Made by a program: the position numbers and the translations under genes. Under the pieces are notes generated by a model. It made no database searches, was not told the origin of the DNA, and saw nothing but the letters and a program-made list of their open reading frames with translations. Positions 38,754-49,100 of a DNA stretch of 64,000 bases are shown here, in pieces. The DNA comes from DASRFR01 sp035651455 (GTDB lineage: Bacteria > Acidobacteriota > Terriglobia > Terriglobales > Acidobacteriaceae): positions 1-64,000 of the forward strand of contig DASRFR010000008.1 of assembly GCA_035651455.1 (NCBI GenBank), written 5' to 3'. The first letter of the stretch is position 1, and each line of letters opens with the position of its first letter.

Positions 38754-41471
38754 GTGAATCGAAGACTGCTGCTGGTCACGTTGTGCTGCGTCAGCTTTGC
38801 GCTCTCTGGCGTTGCAGCCACAGCCCAGGACCTTACTGAGTTGCAATCCGGTTGGAAGATGACTTCGGCGGCCAAGGTCGGCGCCGCCGACGAGAAAGTC
38901 TCGTTGCCCGACTTCGATGTCACCGGGTGGTATCCAGTTCCCCATATGCCCGCGACTGTCCTCCAGGTTCTAGCCGATAGCGGCGTCTACAAGGACCTTT
39001 ATTACGGCACCAATCTCACCGGTCCGGGCGATCTCTGGAAGCAGGACTGGTGGTACCGGGCTGCGTTCGCAGCTCCCCCAAACCGCGACTCGTATTCCCT
39101 GGTGTTCAAAGGGATCAACTATCGCGCGGACATTTGGCTCAACGGGCAAAAGGTCGCCACCAAAGCGCAAGCGGTCGGGATGTATAACCACTTCGAATTC
39201 GAGGTGACCGAGTTCATCCACCCCGGCGGACAGAATGTGCTCGCGGTGAAAATCACGCCCGAACGCTCGCTCGCCGAAGATGTGGAACTCGGCGACAGTT
39301 GGCTTGATTGGATCAACTGGAAATACATTGGATTCCAGGACCCCGACCACAAACTCGACATCCCTTTCGTGCCCGACCGCAATGCCGGAGTATGGAAGCG
39401 CGTCTATCTCAGCAGCACGGGTGCGGTGAAGATTCGCAATCCGTACGTCGCGACCGACCTGCCTCTTCCCGCCCTTTCTCCTGCCGCACTAACCGTCTAC
39501 TGCGATCTGAGCAACAGCACCGGAAAACCGGTGCAAGGGACCTTGTTCGGCGAGATTTCCCGGCCCGGAAAGCCGTCAATTCACTTTGAACGCAGCGTCT
39601 CTCTGCTGCGCAATCAAACCCAGGAGATTGCGATCACGCCTAAGGAGGTGCAGCAACTTTCCCTGGCCAATCCGGACCTCTGGTGGCCCTACCAGTGGGG
39701 AAAGCCGGATCTCTACCACCTCAAGCTGGATTTCAGAATCGGCGATGCAACATCCGATGCCCAGGAGATCGATTTTGGCATTCGCAAAGTTGTGCAAAAG
39801 CGCGACTCCGATGAAAGTTTCCCCAACCTCGGAAGCGGCGGAAATTTCTACTTGCAGATCAACGGCCGTGACTACCTTGTGCGCGGCGGCGTTTACAGCC
39901 CAGACCTGCTGTTCAGAAATGACCCCGGCCGCGATGCCGCGGTCATGCAATACGTGAAGGACCTCGGCTTGAACCTCGTCCGCTGGGAATTGAAAATAGC
40001 CGACGACACCGTGGTGGATCGCGCCGACAGGGAAGGCGTCCCCGTCATGTTGGGTTGGATGTGCTGTGCGCAGTGGGAGCACTGGGAGAAGTGGACTGCG
40101 GAAGATCACTGGGTCGCTCGCGCCAGCTTGCGTGCGCGACTGCTCGAACTGCGATCGCATCCTTCGGTCGTGATTTGGGCAAGCGGCAGCGATGGCTTGC
40201 CGCCGGATTCAGTTCTGAATGACTATCACCAGATTTTGCGCGAGGTCCATTGGCAGAACGGAGCCGTGGATACCGTCTCAAACTACAACCGAACCTGGAA
40301 CGGCATTCACATGGTCGGGCCCTACGTCTGGCGTCCTCCTTACTACTGGTTCAGCGAGAAATATGCGGCCGCTCGCGGTTCCTCCGCCGAAGAAGGGGAT
40401 AACGAAACCATTCCCCCGCTGGAGAGCGTGAAGAAGTTCATTCCTGCTGACAAACTCTGGCCTATCAACGAGACCTGGTACTTCCACTCAGGAGCCAACG
40501 AAGGCAATAACACACTCGAGAATGTGCAAAGAATCCTGGCCCGCCGCTACGGGAGTTCGAACAGCGTCGAAGAGTTCACGAAGAAAGCGCAACTGGCCCA
40601 CTACGAGGACGTGCGCGCCCAGTATGAAAGCTATGCCACGCATTGGAACAATCGAAAGATGACGGTTCACTGGATGATGAACAATCCCTGGCCCTCGTTT
40701 TTTGGACATCTCTACGACGATTACTTCAAGCAGGGAGGCGGATATTTCGGGGCGAAGAAAGCCTTGCGTCCACTTGCGATCGTTTGGGATTACTACGCGA
40801 CTGGGGATCGCTCGACAGCCCATATTTACGTTGCCAATCTCACCGATCAATCCATGAGCAGCCTGACCGCCTCCGTGGCTTTCTACGATCTGAACGGAAG
40901 GCGCACCTTCTTCAAGGAAGCTGGAAATGTTGTTACGGGCCAACAGAGCTCGATTGAGGTGATGACCGTACCGCGCGTGCCCATCGGCTCCGATGTTTAT
41001 TTTGTGCGGCTGCAGCTCAAAGATCAGGCCCACACGGTTGTGGCCGAAAACACCTATTGGCAGGCGAAACGGGACGACGATCTCGGGGAAATGAAAAATG
41101 ACACGCAATTCAGGACCGATCTCGTCCAGTGGAGCGACATGTCCGCGCTTAACACTATGCCCAGGGCGGAGATCAGGGTTCGAGGTTTTTCCAACCAGAA
41201 CGGTTCGGCCACCATCTCGCTGATGAACCAGTCTGGTCGCATCGCCTTCTTCGTACGCGCGGAGCTAACGAAGGGAGACGATGGCGAAGAAATTCTTCCC
41301 ATAACGTATGACGACAATTACGTCACCATCTTTCCCCACGAAAGCAGGAACCTGACCGCGCATTGGGACGCTTCGGCCGGAAAAGGGGAAAAACTGGCGC
41401 TCCGCGTGGAAGGCTACAACATCGCCCGGCAGGTTGTGGACATGGGCCCGGCAGTTCGAGCGGGGAAGTAG
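38754..41471 (+). CDS. Secreted GH2 enzyme, exo-beta-D-glucosaminidase-like
   Basis: 905 residues from GTG 38754, with GGAGG six bases upstream. Signal peptide LLLVTLCCVSFALSGVAATAQ. GH2 architecture: sugar-binding domain (WYRAAFAAPPNRDSYSLVFK, INYRADIWLNGQKV), Ig-like domain, and a TIM barrel with YLVRGGVYSPDLLF and GLNLVRWELK. Instead of the usual GH2 NE acid-base pair the barrel has VVIWASGSDGLPP, with an INETWYFH Glu further on. This GSD pattern is known from CsxA-type exo-glucosaminidases. C-terminal Ig-like domains follow. The expected reaction is removal of terminal beta-linked glucosamine (or mannose) from chitosan-like chains in the periplasm. DeoR and SIS genes downstream agree with aminosugar use. 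Confidence 0.86.
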   Translation: MNRRLLLVTLCCVSFALSGVAATAQDLTELQSGWKMTSAAKVGAADEKVSLPDFDVTGWYPVPHMPATVLQVLADSGVYKDLYYGTNLTGPGDLWKQDWWYRAAFAAPPNRDSYSLVFKGINYRADIWLNGQKVATKAQAVGMYNHFEFEVTEFIHPGGQNVLAVKITPERSLAEDVELGDSWLDWINWKYIGFQDPDHKLDIPFVPDRNAGVWKRVYLSSTGAVKIRNPYVATDLPLPALSPAALTVYCDLSNSTGKPVQGTLFGEISRPGKPSIHFERSVSLLRNQTQEIAITPKEVQQLSLANPDLWWPYQWGKPDLYHLKLDFRIGDATSDAQEIDFGIRKVVQKRDSDESFPNLGSGGNFYLQINGRDYLVRGGVYSPDLLFRNDPGRDAAVMQYVKDLGLNLVRWELKIADDTVVDRADREGVPVMLGWMCCAQWEHWEKWTAEDHWVARASLRARLLELRSHPSVVIWASGSDGLPPDSVLNDYHQILREVHWQNGAVDTVSNYNRTWNGIHMVGPYVWRPPYYWFSEKYAAARGSSAEEGDNETIPPLESVKKFIPADKLWPINETWYFHSGANEGNNTLENVQRILARRYGSSNSVEEFTKKAQLAHYEDVRAQYESYATHWNNRKMTVHWMMNNPWPSFFGHLYDDYFKQGGGYFGAKKALRPLAIVWDYYATGDRSTAHIYVANLTDQSMSSLTASVAFYDLNGRRTFFKEAGNVVTGQQSSIEVMTVPRVPIGSDVYFVRLQLKDQAHTVVAENTYWQAKRDDDLGEMKNDTQFRTDLVQWSDMSALNTMPRAEIRVRGFSNQNGSATISLMNQSGRIAFFVRAELTKGDDGEEILPITYDDNYVTIFPHESRNLTAHWDASAGKGEKLALRVEGYNIARQVVDMGPAVRAGK

Positions 41472-41512
41472 GGCCGAGCGAACGCTGGGGGGCTGCTTTC
41501 CTCTGGACAAAC

Positions 41513-41537
41513 GAAACAAAACGATATAAAAAGAAAC
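41513..41537. promoter_or_regulatory. Candidate DeoR-type operator: GAAAC direct repeats
   Basis: GAAAC at 41513-41517 and 41533-41537, 20 bases apart, in an A-rich stretch before the DeoR gene. DeoR-family regulators often bind such repeats, read as GTTTC/TTTCG on the other strand. It is weak evidence by itself. Confidence 0.35.
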
Positions 41538-41577
41538 AGTATTCAAAACTGTTCCCTTTCCTATCCCGAGTGAGTAA

Positions 41578-42339
41578 GTGTTGAACGAAGAGCGCCGCCG
41601 GGCCATTCTCGACCTGCTGAAGCGGGATGGTCGCGTGCTCGTCGGCGATCTTGCGCGTCATTTCGCGACATCCCAAGTCACCATTCGCAAGGACCTGGAG
41701 GTGCTCGATGGACAGGGGATGGTGCACCGGACGCACGGTGGTGCGCTGCCCGCGCATGATGGCGCGCTGGAGGATCCCAGCCTTCGCGAAAAGGAAAAAC
41801 TTCACCGCAAGGAGAAATTACATATCGCCAGCGCCGCCGCGCGCCTGGTGAGCGAAGGCCAGGTCGTAATCCTTGATTCCGGAACCACCACGACTGCGAT
41901 CGCGCACGCACTGCGGAACTTTCGAAACCTTACGATTGTGACCAACGCCGTCAATATCGCGGCCGAACTGTCTGGCGCAAACGTCGAGGTAATTCTGACA
42001 GGAGGCACCCTCCGCAAGAACTCCTTCTCGCTTGTCGGTCCCATCGCGGAAGACACCCTGCGCCGGCTGAACGCCGACGTTCTCTTCCTGGGGGTAGACG
42101 GTTTCGACGTACATTACGGCTTGAGTACGCCGAATCTGCTCGAAGCCAAGGTCAACCGCGTCATGGTGGAAGTTTCTCGCCGCACGGTGGCCGTCTGCGA
42201 TTCCAGCAAGTTTGGGCGGCGCAGCCTCTCGTTGATCGCTCCTCCGAATGCTCTCCAGCAAGTCATCACCGACCAGGGCATCCCCAAGCCAGACCTGCGG
42301 GCACTGAAGAAGGCAGGAATCGAGGTGACCGTTGTCTGA
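41578..42339 (+). CDS. DeoR-family transcriptional regulator
   Basis: 253 residues. N-terminal HTH_DeoR: ERRRAILDLLKRDGRVLVGD, SQVTIRKDLEVLDGQGMVHR, THGGAL. C-terminal sugar-phosphate-sensing DeoRC domain: VILDSGTTTTAIAHAL, LTIVTNAVNIAAEL, ILTGGTLRKNSFSLVGPIAE, FLGVDGFDVHYGLSTPN and VCDSSKFGRRS. The GTG at 41578 is taken as start, with the adjacent TTG as an alternative. It overlaps the SIS gene by 8 bases, so they are co-translated. It likely senses an aminosugar phosphate and represses the locus (38754-43465, perhaps also 45698 and 46101), which is inferred from context. Confidence 0.92.
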   Translation: MLNEERRRAILDLLKRDGRVLVGDLARHFATSQVTIRKDLEVLDGQGMVHRTHGGALPAHDGALEDPSLREKEKLHRKEKLHIASAAARLVSEGQVVILDSGTTTTAIAHALRNFRNLTIVTNAVNIAAELSGANVEVILTGGTLRKNSFSLVGPIAEDTLRRLNADVLFLGVDGFDVHYGLSTPNLLEAKVNRVMVEVSRRTVAVCDSSKFGRRSLSLIAPPNALQQVITDQGIPKPDLRALKKAGIEVTVV

Positions 42340-43465
42340 CAACAAAGATGGCGGCTCCGTGACCCCGGCAGTGCAGAAGCCTGGGACCCACTCGATCAGC
42401 GAAATTCTTTCGCAGCCGCATTGCTGGACCAACTGCCTGAAGCAAGTGGACCGTAGCGGAATATTGGAAGAGATCGTTCGCGACTTCAAAGATGCTTCCG
42501 AATGGATTTTTGTGGGATGCGGTTCCAGCTACTACGTGGCGCAATCGGTTGCCTTCTCCTGGACGTTGCTGACGGGGCTGAGGGCCCGAGCTGTCCCGGC
42601 ATCGGAGCTCTTGCTTTTCCCGGACACACTGCTGACCGGCACCGAAGATATCGCCGCCGTGGTCATCTCGCGTTCCGGTCAAACCTCCGAAGCGGTGGCG
42701 GCTGCCGGGTTGCTCGAAAAAGAAAAGGGCATTCGGACCTTGGCTGTGAGTTGCGCCGCCGACCGTCCGCTTGAACATATCTCGTCAAGCATCCTCGCCC
42801 TTCTTCCCGCGGACGAAGAGAGCACGGTCATGACTCGTTCGTTCACCTCCATGTTGCTGGGGTTGCAATATCTGGCGAGTCATTTGGCCGGCAATCATGG
42901 CTTCGGAAAGAGCCTGCATAAACTCGCTCCGGCGGCTGAAGTCGTGTTGCCGGCGTTTCATTCGCGCATTCGCGACTTTGTCCAGGAACGGCAGTTCGCC
43001 GACTACATCTGCTTAGGCCAGGGACCATTTTTTGGCATCGCTTCGGAGTGCGCGCTCAAGATCACGGAAATGTCGCTTTCCTATGCCCAGAATTTTCATG
43101 CGCTCGAGTTTCGCCACGGTCCGAAATCGGTAGTCGGGCCGGAAACGTTGATCATGTTTTTGTTGTCCGAAACCGGTTATGAAGAAGAGTGCGAGGTTCT
43201 GCAGGAGATCAAGTCTCTCGGCGGCACCACCCTCGCCATTGCCAACCGCGCCGACGAACGCGCCCGGGCCGCTTCCGACCTGGTTATTGAGTTTGGTTTC
43301 GAACTACCCGAACTGGCCCGCCTCGCTCCCTACACTTTCGCCGGCCAGCTGATTGGCCTCTATACCGGACTCAAGAAAGGCGTCGATCCCGACAATCCAC
43401 GCCATCTCACAAGGGTCGTGATACTGGACGAGAATTCCGCCGCGGCAGAGCCTTCCGCCGACTGA
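42332..43465 (+). CDS. SIS-domain aminosugar-phosphate isomerase/deaminase (NagB-II/AgaS-like)
   Basis: 377 residues with two SIS domains: the first has FVGCGSSYYVAQSVAFSW, VVISRSGQTSEAV and DEESTVMTRSFTSMLLGLQY, and the second has CLGQGPFFGIASECALKITEMS and ALEFRHGPKSVVGP. The EFRHGP stretch is that of the GlmS isomerase half, but no glutaminase domain exists, which is typical of glucosamine-6-phosphate deaminase type II or the AgaS/GlmS-like isomerases. Expected reaction: glucosamine-6-phosphate to fructose-6-phosphate with ammonia release. The start is TTG 42332 with GAGG upstream, inside the end of the DeoR gene. Its stop lies one base from the convergent GH36-like gene. The exact sugar isomer cannot be decided from sequence. 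Confidence 0.88.
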   Translation: MSDNKDGGSVTPAVQKPGTHSISEILSQPHCWTNCLKQVDRSGILEEIVRDFKDASEWIFVGCGSSYYVAQSVAFSWTLLTGLRARAVPASELLLFPDTLLTGTEDIAAVVISRSGQTSEAVAAAGLLEKEKGIRTLAVSCAADRPLEHISSSILALLPADEESTVMTRSFTSMLLGLQYLASHLAGNHGFGKSLHKLAPAAEVVLPAFHSRIRDFVQERQFADYICLGQGPFFGIASECALKITEMSLSYAQNFHALEFRHGPKSVVGPETLIMFLLSETGYEEECEVLQEIKSLGGTTLAIANRADERARAASDLVIEFGFELPELARLAPYTFAGQLIGLYTGLKKGVDPDNPRHLTRVVILDENSAAAEPSAD

Positions 43466-43466
43466 A

Positions 43467-45698
43467 TTACTTTCCCACCTCCAGCAGTAAATGTTCCTGG
43501 AATTGGGTGCGCAGTTTTGGCGCTTGACTTCCACTCGCTTCCACTGTGCCGAGGTCTCTGCCGTCCGCGTAGTCTTTCACGTGGTACGTGCCGGGCGCCA
43601 GCCCTCGCAATTCAATCTCACCTTTCCAAGGCGTCTCATCAGGGTCGAAGAATGCGTAGTACATCTTGCCGTCTTTCTCGATCGCATATCCTTCGGGTAC
43701 GTCATACCCGGTCGTATAGAGATCGAGAAACTTCCCTTTCGACAGCATTTTCTGGTTGTAGATGCCGATCCACTTCTTCCAATGCTCTTCCTTCTGCTGA
43801 GTCAACAAAACCGGCTTGAACTTCGCTCCTTGATCGGGCCACACAAACTTCGTGCCAACGACGCCTCCAGTTCCCACCGTGGACGCGAAATCGCTTCCAT
43901 GTTCGTTCCAGCTATTGCCGACTCTGGACATTTGCGAGAGCTCAACATGATCGCCATAGACGGCCGACTCAGGACCGAGCAGCGCCTTGTACATCTTGAT
44001 CCGCCGCCGCACCTGCACCGCCCCGACTGGATCGGCCGTGACCGCCTGATCCATGTACGGCAACCACGCCAGCGACGGCGGAGTCCCGCAGGGACAACTC
44101 TGCGTCACACTCTCCGGTTTGATGGCGCGCGTGGTCTGGTAAATGATCTTGTACACGTCGGCCATCGCGTTCACCGAGTCCTGCGGCGACTTGTGATGGT
44201 GCGCCGGGTTGTAACACATGGGGACCGTATAGATATTGTCGAGTTTCGATCCGTCAAAGCCCCAGTCGCGAATGAACCGTTCGGTCAGTTGTTTGAAATA
44301 AGCTTGCACCTCAGGCACGGCCGGGCAGAGGGCAGCCAGATCGCGTGTCATGCGCCCATGCTTCCCCTCTTTGGTCTGGATGAACCAGTCGGGATGTTCC
44401 TGCGCCACCTTCGAAACAACATACTTGTGGGATTCCCACTTGCCCTGCCCATCTTCCGCACCAAGCGGCAGCCACCACAATTGCACCAGCATGTTCTGCT
44501 TGTGGAAGTCATCCGCCATCTTTTTGATGGCGTCACCCGGGAAGGTGTCGGAGCGCGGATTCCAGTCTCCATAGGTATCAAACCAGCGATCGTCAAGCGT
44601 CGCCCACTTGATCCCCATTTCCTTGAGTTTGGGCACGGTGCCCAGCATCTGCGTCGGCGTCACATTGAACTCGTAGCCCCATCCGCACCAGCTTACGTTG
44701 TAGGCCTCGTTCGACGGCTTCGGGAGTTCCCAGCCTTCTTTCTGAAGAACACTCGACCAGATGTGCAACGGCTCGTAAAAATCGCCCGAATACACCGATA
44801 AGAAGGCGCGGGGAGTCGAATACGTTTCACCAGGTTTCAGCGTGACATTTGCGGGGACGGTGAGCGATCCGTGTACCCGTGCATCGCTTTCGACCTTCAC
44901 CGGAAGGGAGAGCGTAAGCGGCACGGTTTCGACGTGGCCAATGGCTTCGCCCACTGAAGCGGTCCAGAACGCATCGACCGGAACGCCGCCACCGTATCCG
45001 CCTTTCACCACGGCGCCGAAGTCATTGGGTTGGAAAAAGGCCCGCTTGATATGAAGGACGTCGTCTTTACCCCAGTCGTAACTCGAGCCCTGGAACGACC
45101 ACATGTCGAATGGAGCAGCCGTGGCGTCCATAAGCCTGGCGCTGAAGCGATGGTCCTGGCCCACCACGCGGTCGAGCGTGATCCCGGTTTGGCTTTCATT
45201 TTTGTACTGAACCGAACTCAGCATGATATTGGGAAAATCATCGTAGGCTTCCAGGGTCAGGACGCTATGCAGGCCCGTGCCGTCCGGCCCAAGAGGGTGC
45301 CCGGGAATTTCAATCCGCTTGCCGGGCCCCATTTTGCCTGCCGCTTCCAGCACATTCGCCTTCCCGAAATCCAGCACGAAGTCCACCCGCTTGCCGGCGA
45401 CCACAACGTAATCGCTACCGGCTGGGGCGCCGGTTTGTGGCTCATCCAGACTGAGCTGTTTTCCGTCCTTCAGCAGCGAGGCCTTAATGTATCCCGACGG
45501 CAATACCTGGAATTCCGCCGTGCCGGTTGTCATGACAGCAGGACCCCCGTCCTGCACGACTGCCTTGATCTTCGAGGGCTCGGAATGCGGTTCCATGGAT
45601 TTCTGCGCCGGCTTTTCGCATCCGGCAGTCATCGCGAGGATTCCAGTGATCATCAACAAGAATGCCGTTGCAATACGGTTCGGTCGCCAATGTGTCAT
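43467..45698 (-). CDS. GH36/GH27-like alpha-galactosidase-type lipoprotein
   Basis: 743 residues. ATG 45698 is preferred because GAGGT lies five bases upstream. The N-terminus is a lipoprotein signal (LLMITGILAMTAGC) with the lipobox TAGC. A beta-sandwich N-terminal domain (about residues 50-300) precedes a TIM barrel with NVSWCGWGYEFNVTPTQML, IKWATLDDRWFDTYGDW, LWWLPLGAEDG, GFDGSKLDNIY (likely nucleophile Asp) and a C-terminal sandwich. The clan-D look suggests alpha-galactosidase or alpha-N-acetylgalactosaminidase activity. The assignment to GH36 rather than GH31 or a GH27 offshoot is by motif only. It is anchored to the outer or inner membrane, convergent with the SIS gene and divergent from TonB receptor 2. 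Confidence 0.75.
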   Translation of the reverse strand: MTHWRPNRIATAFLLMITGILAMTAGCEKPAQKSMEPHSEPSKIKAVVQDGGPAVMTTGTAEFQVLPSGYIKASLLKDGKQLSLDEPQTGAPAGSDYVVVAGKRVDFVLDFGKANVLEAAGKMGPGKRIEIPGHPLGPDGTGLHSVLTLEAYDDFPNIMLSSVQYKNESQTGITLDRVVGQDHRFSARLMDATAAPFDMWSFQGSSYDWGKDDVLHIKRAFFQPNDFGAVVKGGYGGGVPVDAFWTASVGEAIGHVETVPLTLSLPVKVESDARVHGSLTVPANVTLKPGETYSTPRAFLSVYSGDFYEPLHIWSSVLQKEGWELPKPSNEAYNVSWCGWGYEFNVTPTQMLGTVPKLKEMGIKWATLDDRWFDTYGDWNPRSDTFPGDAIKKMADDFHKQNMLVQLWWLPLGAEDGQGKWESHKYVVSKVAQEHPDWFIQTKEGKHGRMTRDLAALCPAVPEVQAYFKQLTERFIRDWGFDGSKLDNIYTVPMCYNPAHHHKSPQDSVNAMADVYKIIYQTTRAIKPESVTQSCPCGTPPSLAWLPYMDQAVTADPVGAVQVRRRIKMYKALLGPESAVYGDHVELSQMSRVGNSWNEHGSDFASTVGTGGVVGTKFVWPDQGAKFKPVLLTQQKEEHWKKWIGIYNQKMLSKGKFLDLYTTGYDVPEGYAIEKDGKMYYAFFDPDETPWKGEIELRGLAPGTYHVKDYADGRDLGTVEASGSQAPKLRTQFQEHLLLEVGK

Positions 45699-46100
45699 TG
45701 TGTACCTCATTTTCAAGCCCGGCGGATTTCCGTTCCACCCAGCACTGCTCTGTTTCTGTTTCGAATGGTTTCGAGTTCTTGCGGTCACAAATTGTGCCGG
45801 ACCGAGCGCGTGATCTCCATGCCAGGCGCGCTCGCCGACCTCGGCAAGTGTACCAAATAGTTTATTTCTCGGGCTTCCCGCAATACCTTGGACGCCCAGG
45901 CTTGGTCCCGCGACACTCTCGTCGCAGAGACGGCTCCCCGCGCCCTCCTTACTTTGCTCTTGACATCTTCATATATCGAAAGTAATAGTAAGTGTTCGTA
46001 ACTATACACCAACGCCCGGAATTAAATGAGAGATTTTAATCACGGTCCTGAGCCGCCTGCTCAGATGCATGCGCGGGCGCGGACTGTAAGGAGGCTCGCT
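45699..46100. other. Divergent intergenic region of the GH36-like and TonB receptor genes
   Basis: There are 402 bases. It contains the receptor promoter at 45960-45988. Open frames here are extensions of neighbours without signal features. The GH36-like promoter is not evident. Confidence 0.4.
45960..45988 (+). promoter_or_regulatory. Candidate promoter of TonB receptor copy 2
   Basis: TTGACA at 45960-45965, 17 bases, TAATAG at 45983-45988, in an AT-rich patch. The resulting leader would be about 105 bases. Confidence 0.5.
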
Positions 46101-49100
46101 ATGCCGAGCTCGGCTACCTCTCGCCTTTGGCTCTTGGTTATTCTTCTCATCGGATTTTCCTGCGCAGCCTGGGCCCAGAAGGATACCGGCAGCATTGTCG
46201 GCACCGTGACTGACCCTTCTGGCGCCGTGGTCTCCGGAGCCAAGGTAGTCATCACCGATCTCGAACGCGGCAACAACTTCGAGACCACCAGCAATCAGTC
46301 GGGCGAATTTGTGGCCAGCGCGCTGCATGTCGGACGCTACACGGTGACCGTGGAGCACGCCGGTTTCAAGAAAGCGGTCTCGGTGCCGGTTGATCTCGAC
46401 GTGCAGCAGCGCATTGCTGTGAATGTCACGCTCCAGGTCGGCGCCTTGTCGCAGGCTGTCGAAGTGACAACCGCCGCTCCGTTGCTCGAGACCGAGACTT
46501 CGGAACTGGGCCAGGTTGTCGACAACAAGCGGATGGCAAACCTGCCGCTGAACGGGCGCAACTTCGCCCAATTGGCCCTGCTCACCGCCGGCACCGCCCC
46601 GAGCGAGCCCGGAGCACGGGATGAAGGCGGCTATGGATTCTCCGCCAATGGCGCGCGCTCCCTGCAGAACAATTTCCTGCTCGACGGCGTGGATAACAAT
46701 TCCAACCTCCCCGACCTGCTCAATGAAACCAACTACGTGATCCAGCCCTCGGTGGAAGCGCTGGAGGAATTCAAGGTTCAAACCAACGCCTACAGCGCCG
46801 AGTTCGGGCGTGGCAACGGCGCCATCATCAACGCCACCATCAAGTCAGGCACCAATCAGCTTCACGGCAGCGTGTACGAGTTCCTGCGCAACGAGAAACT
46901 TGACGCCAAAAATTTCTTTGACCCCGCCGGTCAGCCCATCGCCCCTTTCAAACAGAACCAATTCGGATTCACTCTTGGGGGACCGGTCGTCATTCCTCAC
47001 GTCTATAACGGGAAGAACCGCACGTTCTTCTTCGTGGATTATGAAGGTCTGCGCGTTCGTCAGGCCCAGACCCTGACCTCGACGGTTCCGACGGATGCCC
47101 AACGCCTCGGCGATTTTTCGTCACAACTGGATCTCACGCAACAGGTTCTTAACACTTCCCCCGACCCGACGCTCCCGACTCCATTTCCAGGCACAAACGG
47201 CCCGCCGATTCTCGATTGCAATGGACTTCCAACCTACGTTGGAGAGCTGTTTAACAGCCGCGCGGTCCAGGCTGTGACTCCGACCAACAACAATCCCACC
47301 GGGATTTGCGGCGTTCCCTTTGGCTATTCTGGAGCATTTCCTTCCAACGTGATTACCGCCGGGCTTGATCCCCTGGCCCTGGCGTTCAACAATCTGTATC
47401 CGCGCGCAAACGTAAACGGCAGCGGCTTCAATTTCGTCTCCAACCCGGTTCGCAGGGAAACGCGCAACAACTTCGATGTCCGCATCGACCAGAAGTACAC
47501 GGAACGGGACTACGGATTCTTCCGATTCAGCTATGAAGATCAGCCCAGCGTGATTCCAGGACCATTTGACACAACCAATGGGGATGGCGGCGGCTTCTTC
47601 AGTGGCGTGGAGGACAATGCCTATCGTAGCTTTGCCACCAGTTGGACTCACATCTTCAACCCTGCGGTAATCAACGAATTCCGTCTCGGCTATAACCGCA
47701 TTAACTCGCAACGCCAGCAAATCAATTTCGATAAGACCAGTGAGCAATTGTTGAATTTCCCCGGAGGTTTTCCAGGAATCCCGGTTGCGCCTGACAACGG
47801 TGGCTTGCCGCAGCTGACATTTAACGACGTATCACAGATCGGCAGCCCGACCTTCCTCCCCTCTCACGAAATTCAGAACAGCTACAGCGTCCAGGACAAT
47901 CTCACCTGGGTGCGCGGACGCCATTCCCTGAAGTTCGGCACTGAGATCCGCTTTGAGGAGTTCACGATCTTCCAGCCTGCGGCTGCACGTGGAACGCTCG
48001 ATTTCGGACCAATCTTCACGGACAATCCATCGGCTCCGGGTTCGGGAGGCTCTGGCTACGCGTCATTCCTGATTGGCCTGAGCGATGGTGGCAGCATCAA
48101 TAATCTGCACAACATCGACTACCACCGCCCGGTTTACGCCTTCTACGGTCAAGATGACTGGAGAATTACTCCGAAACTAACCTTGAACCTCGGCCTTCGC
48201 TACGAGGTGTTCACCACCGTGAAAGAGCGGCACAACGAGCTTGGGACCTTCGATCTGGCCACCGACAGCCTGATCGTTCCCAAAGGACTCAATGTGCAGT
48301 TGACCCCCACGCTGGCGGGAATCATTCCCCTGAGAGCTATTGGCAGCTCCGGACTGATCTCCCCAGACTTGAACAACATTGCCCCGCGGATTGGACTGGC
48401 CTACCAGGCTACGGACAAATTGGTGGTTCGCGCCGGCTATGGCATCTTCTACGGCGGAAGCGAGGCGGGGCCATACTCCAACCCGAGTATGGGATTCAAC
48501 CCGCCATTCTTCAGGCTACAGAACTTCAATAACCCATGTGGAGCTGCCGCCGCTACTCCGGGGGTGCAGGATTGCAGCTTGCAGGGACTCTCCACCATCG
48601 CGACTGGATTTCCCGCGACAGCGTTGACGGATCCCAACACTCCGCTTTTGTTCTCCCTGGATCCTAATCTCGTGACCCCCTACATGCAGCAGTGGCATCT
48701 CTCCACCCAGTATCAACTCCCGGCGCAGACGGTGTTCGAAGTGACTTATGCCGGCTCGCGTGGCCTGAAACAGTACATCTATTTGAACGGGAATCAGGCG
48801 CTGCCGAGTACCGACCCGAACGCTGATCTGGCTCCGCGCCGTCCCTTCCCCGCGGTGGATGGATTCATCGGCTGGTTCCGTTCCGCCGGACGATCGAATT
48901 ACAACTCGCTGCAATTGCGGGCAGAGAAGCGCTTTTCGCACGGACTCTCCTTCCTGGCTTCGTACACCTGGGCCCACGCGCTCGACATCGCCTCGAATGC
49001 CGATCTGGGCGCACAGAACGGCGGCGATTTCCGCTTTTATCAGAAGCCGAACTGGGAGTACGGGAACTCGGATTTCGATATCCGGCATCGCTTCGTGTTC

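Noticed and set aside
43491..44801. Long plus-strand open frame of 436 codons
   Set aside because: It is antisense to the GH36-like gene, Arg/His/Pro-rich, and has no ribosome site or family resemblance. A shadow of the real coding strand.
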